In this document: positions 26,590-27,045 of the stretch, piece by piece
Layout: every line of letters starts with the position of its first letter
How positions within the stretch are numbered: position 1 is the stretch's first letter
DNA from: Giesbergeria sp.
GTDB lineage: Bacteria; Pseudomonadota; Gammaproteobacteria; Burkholderiales; Burkholderiaceae_C
Assembly: GCA_017987055.1 (NCBI GenBank)
Contig: JAGNUJ010000005.1
Coordinates: 1-27,045, forward strand
Length of the DNA stretch: 27,045 nt
Reading direction: 5' to 3'
The notes under the pieces: model-generated
Seen by the model: only the letters and a program-made list of their open reading frames with translations
Databases searched by the model: none
What the model was told of the DNA's origin: nothing
Position numbers and translations under genes: made by a program

Positions 26590-27045
26590 TTATGACAGCC
26601 GGGCGACCCCCGGCAGTTCGCAGGCGTAAATGGTGTTGCGCAGCGCGGCAATCGCCTCGTAGCGCGTAAAGCTGCGCCGCCACGCCAGCACCACGCGGCG
26701 CAGCGGCGGGGCGCTGCCGTCGCTCTCGCACACCGGCAGGTAGCGGATATGGCTCTCGTCGCTTTGGCGGCGGCGCACATCGGGCAGCAGCGCCTCGCGC
26801 GGCACGGCCAAGCGCGGCACCAGCGTCACGCCCATGCCGGCGGCCACCATGTGCTTGATGGTTTCCAGCGACGAGCCTTCAAACGCCTTGCGAATGCCTT
26901 CGTTGTGGCTGTTACCGCTGCTATTGCTATTGCTATTGCTATTGCTGCTGTGGTTGCCATAGCGCGCAAACTCAGGGCACACCTCCAGCACATGGTCGCG
27001 AAAACAATGGCCGGCGCCTAGCAGCAGCATGGTTTCGTTTTTCAG
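26590..27045 (-). CDS. oxyR: OxyR, peroxide-sensing LysR-type regulator, C-terminal part (runs off right edge)
   Basis: The visible 151 residues are the C-terminal part of the regulatory domain. They show [16 protein letters not shown], whose two cysteines are nine residues apart exactly as Cys199 and Cys208 of E. coli Oxy[26 protein letters not shown] then follows, typical of OxyR. OxyR activates peroxide-defence genes when this disulfide forms. Unusually, about 20 extra residues rich in Ser and Asn ([15 protein letters not shown]) follow the second cysteine, encoded by a hexanucleotide repeat. The gene ends 29 nt before dps, a common OxyR target. The DNA-binding domain lies beyond the window. 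Confidence 0.93.
   Translation of the reverse strand: MKNETMLLLGAGHCFRDHVLEVCPEFARYGNHSSNSNSNSNSSGNSHNEGIRKAFEGSSLETIKHMVAAGMGVTLVPRLAVPREALLPDVRRRQSDESHIRYLPVCESDGSAPPLRRVVLAWRRSFTRYEAIAALRNTIYACELPGVARLS
26917..26949 (-). repeat. Hexanucleotide microsatellite (AGCAAT)4 within oxyR
   Basis: Four perfect tandem units of GCTATT on the plus strand (26920-26943) are flanked by extra GCT triplets. On the coding strand each AGC-AAT unit encodes Ser-Asn. The unit is a multiple of three, so changes in unit number alter protein length without a frameshift. Confidence 0.9.

Overview
The window looks like chromosomal DNA of a betaproteobacterium of the order Burkholderiales, most likely family Comamonadaceae. 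This rests on the high G+C coding bias, the protein sequences (RecBCD, UbiA, an OxyR with the exact redox-cysteine spacing, bacterial r-proteins of betaproteobacterial type) and a repeat with core ATAGCTGCTAGCGCAC that I associate with this family from memory. No phage, plasmid, insertion sequence or CRISPR array is visible. I see no clearly new multi-gene system. The most unusual signals are a repeat family, a microsatellite inside oxyR, and regulatory or structural oddities.

Layout. Positions 1-350 (minus) hold the N-terminus of a DsbD/ScsB-like thiol:disulfide interchange protein, divergent from a creatininase-family amidohydrolase (442-1293, plus). A plus-strand pair follows: a TelA-family protein (1481-2677) and a YiaA/YiaB-like membrane protein (2706-3167). 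They converge on an unrecognised 272-residue membrane protein (3181-3999, minus). Next, all on minus, is a tightly packed recC-recB-recD operon (13414 down to 4087) encoding the three subunits of exodeoxyribonuclease V.

Positions 13556-22481 hold the complete spc and alpha ribosomal clusters on the minus strand: rplN-rplX-rplE-rpsN-rpsH-rplF-rplR-rpsE-rpmD-rplO-secY-rpmJ-rpsM-rpsK-rpsD-rpoA-rplQ. An initiator tRNA-fMet and a strong intrinsic terminator follow. The S10-side genes normally found upstream of rplN are absent. They are replaced by a 443-nt spacer with a candidate promoter and a repeat copy, and then proC (plus).

proC converges on ubiA (minus) across an 80-nt inverted repeat. Then, all on minus, come a di-heme cytochrome c peroxidase with its own terminator, a Dps-family ferritin-like protein, and the C-terminal half of OxyR running off the right edge. 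The last three form an oxidative-stress group: OxyR senses peroxide, the peroxidase removes it in the periplasm, and Dps sequesters iron and protects DNA.

A dispersed repeat of about 53 nt occurs in three near-complete intergenic copies, in one mirror-image pair of half copies, and as a 16-nt exact core inside the signal-peptide coding region of the DsbD-like gene.
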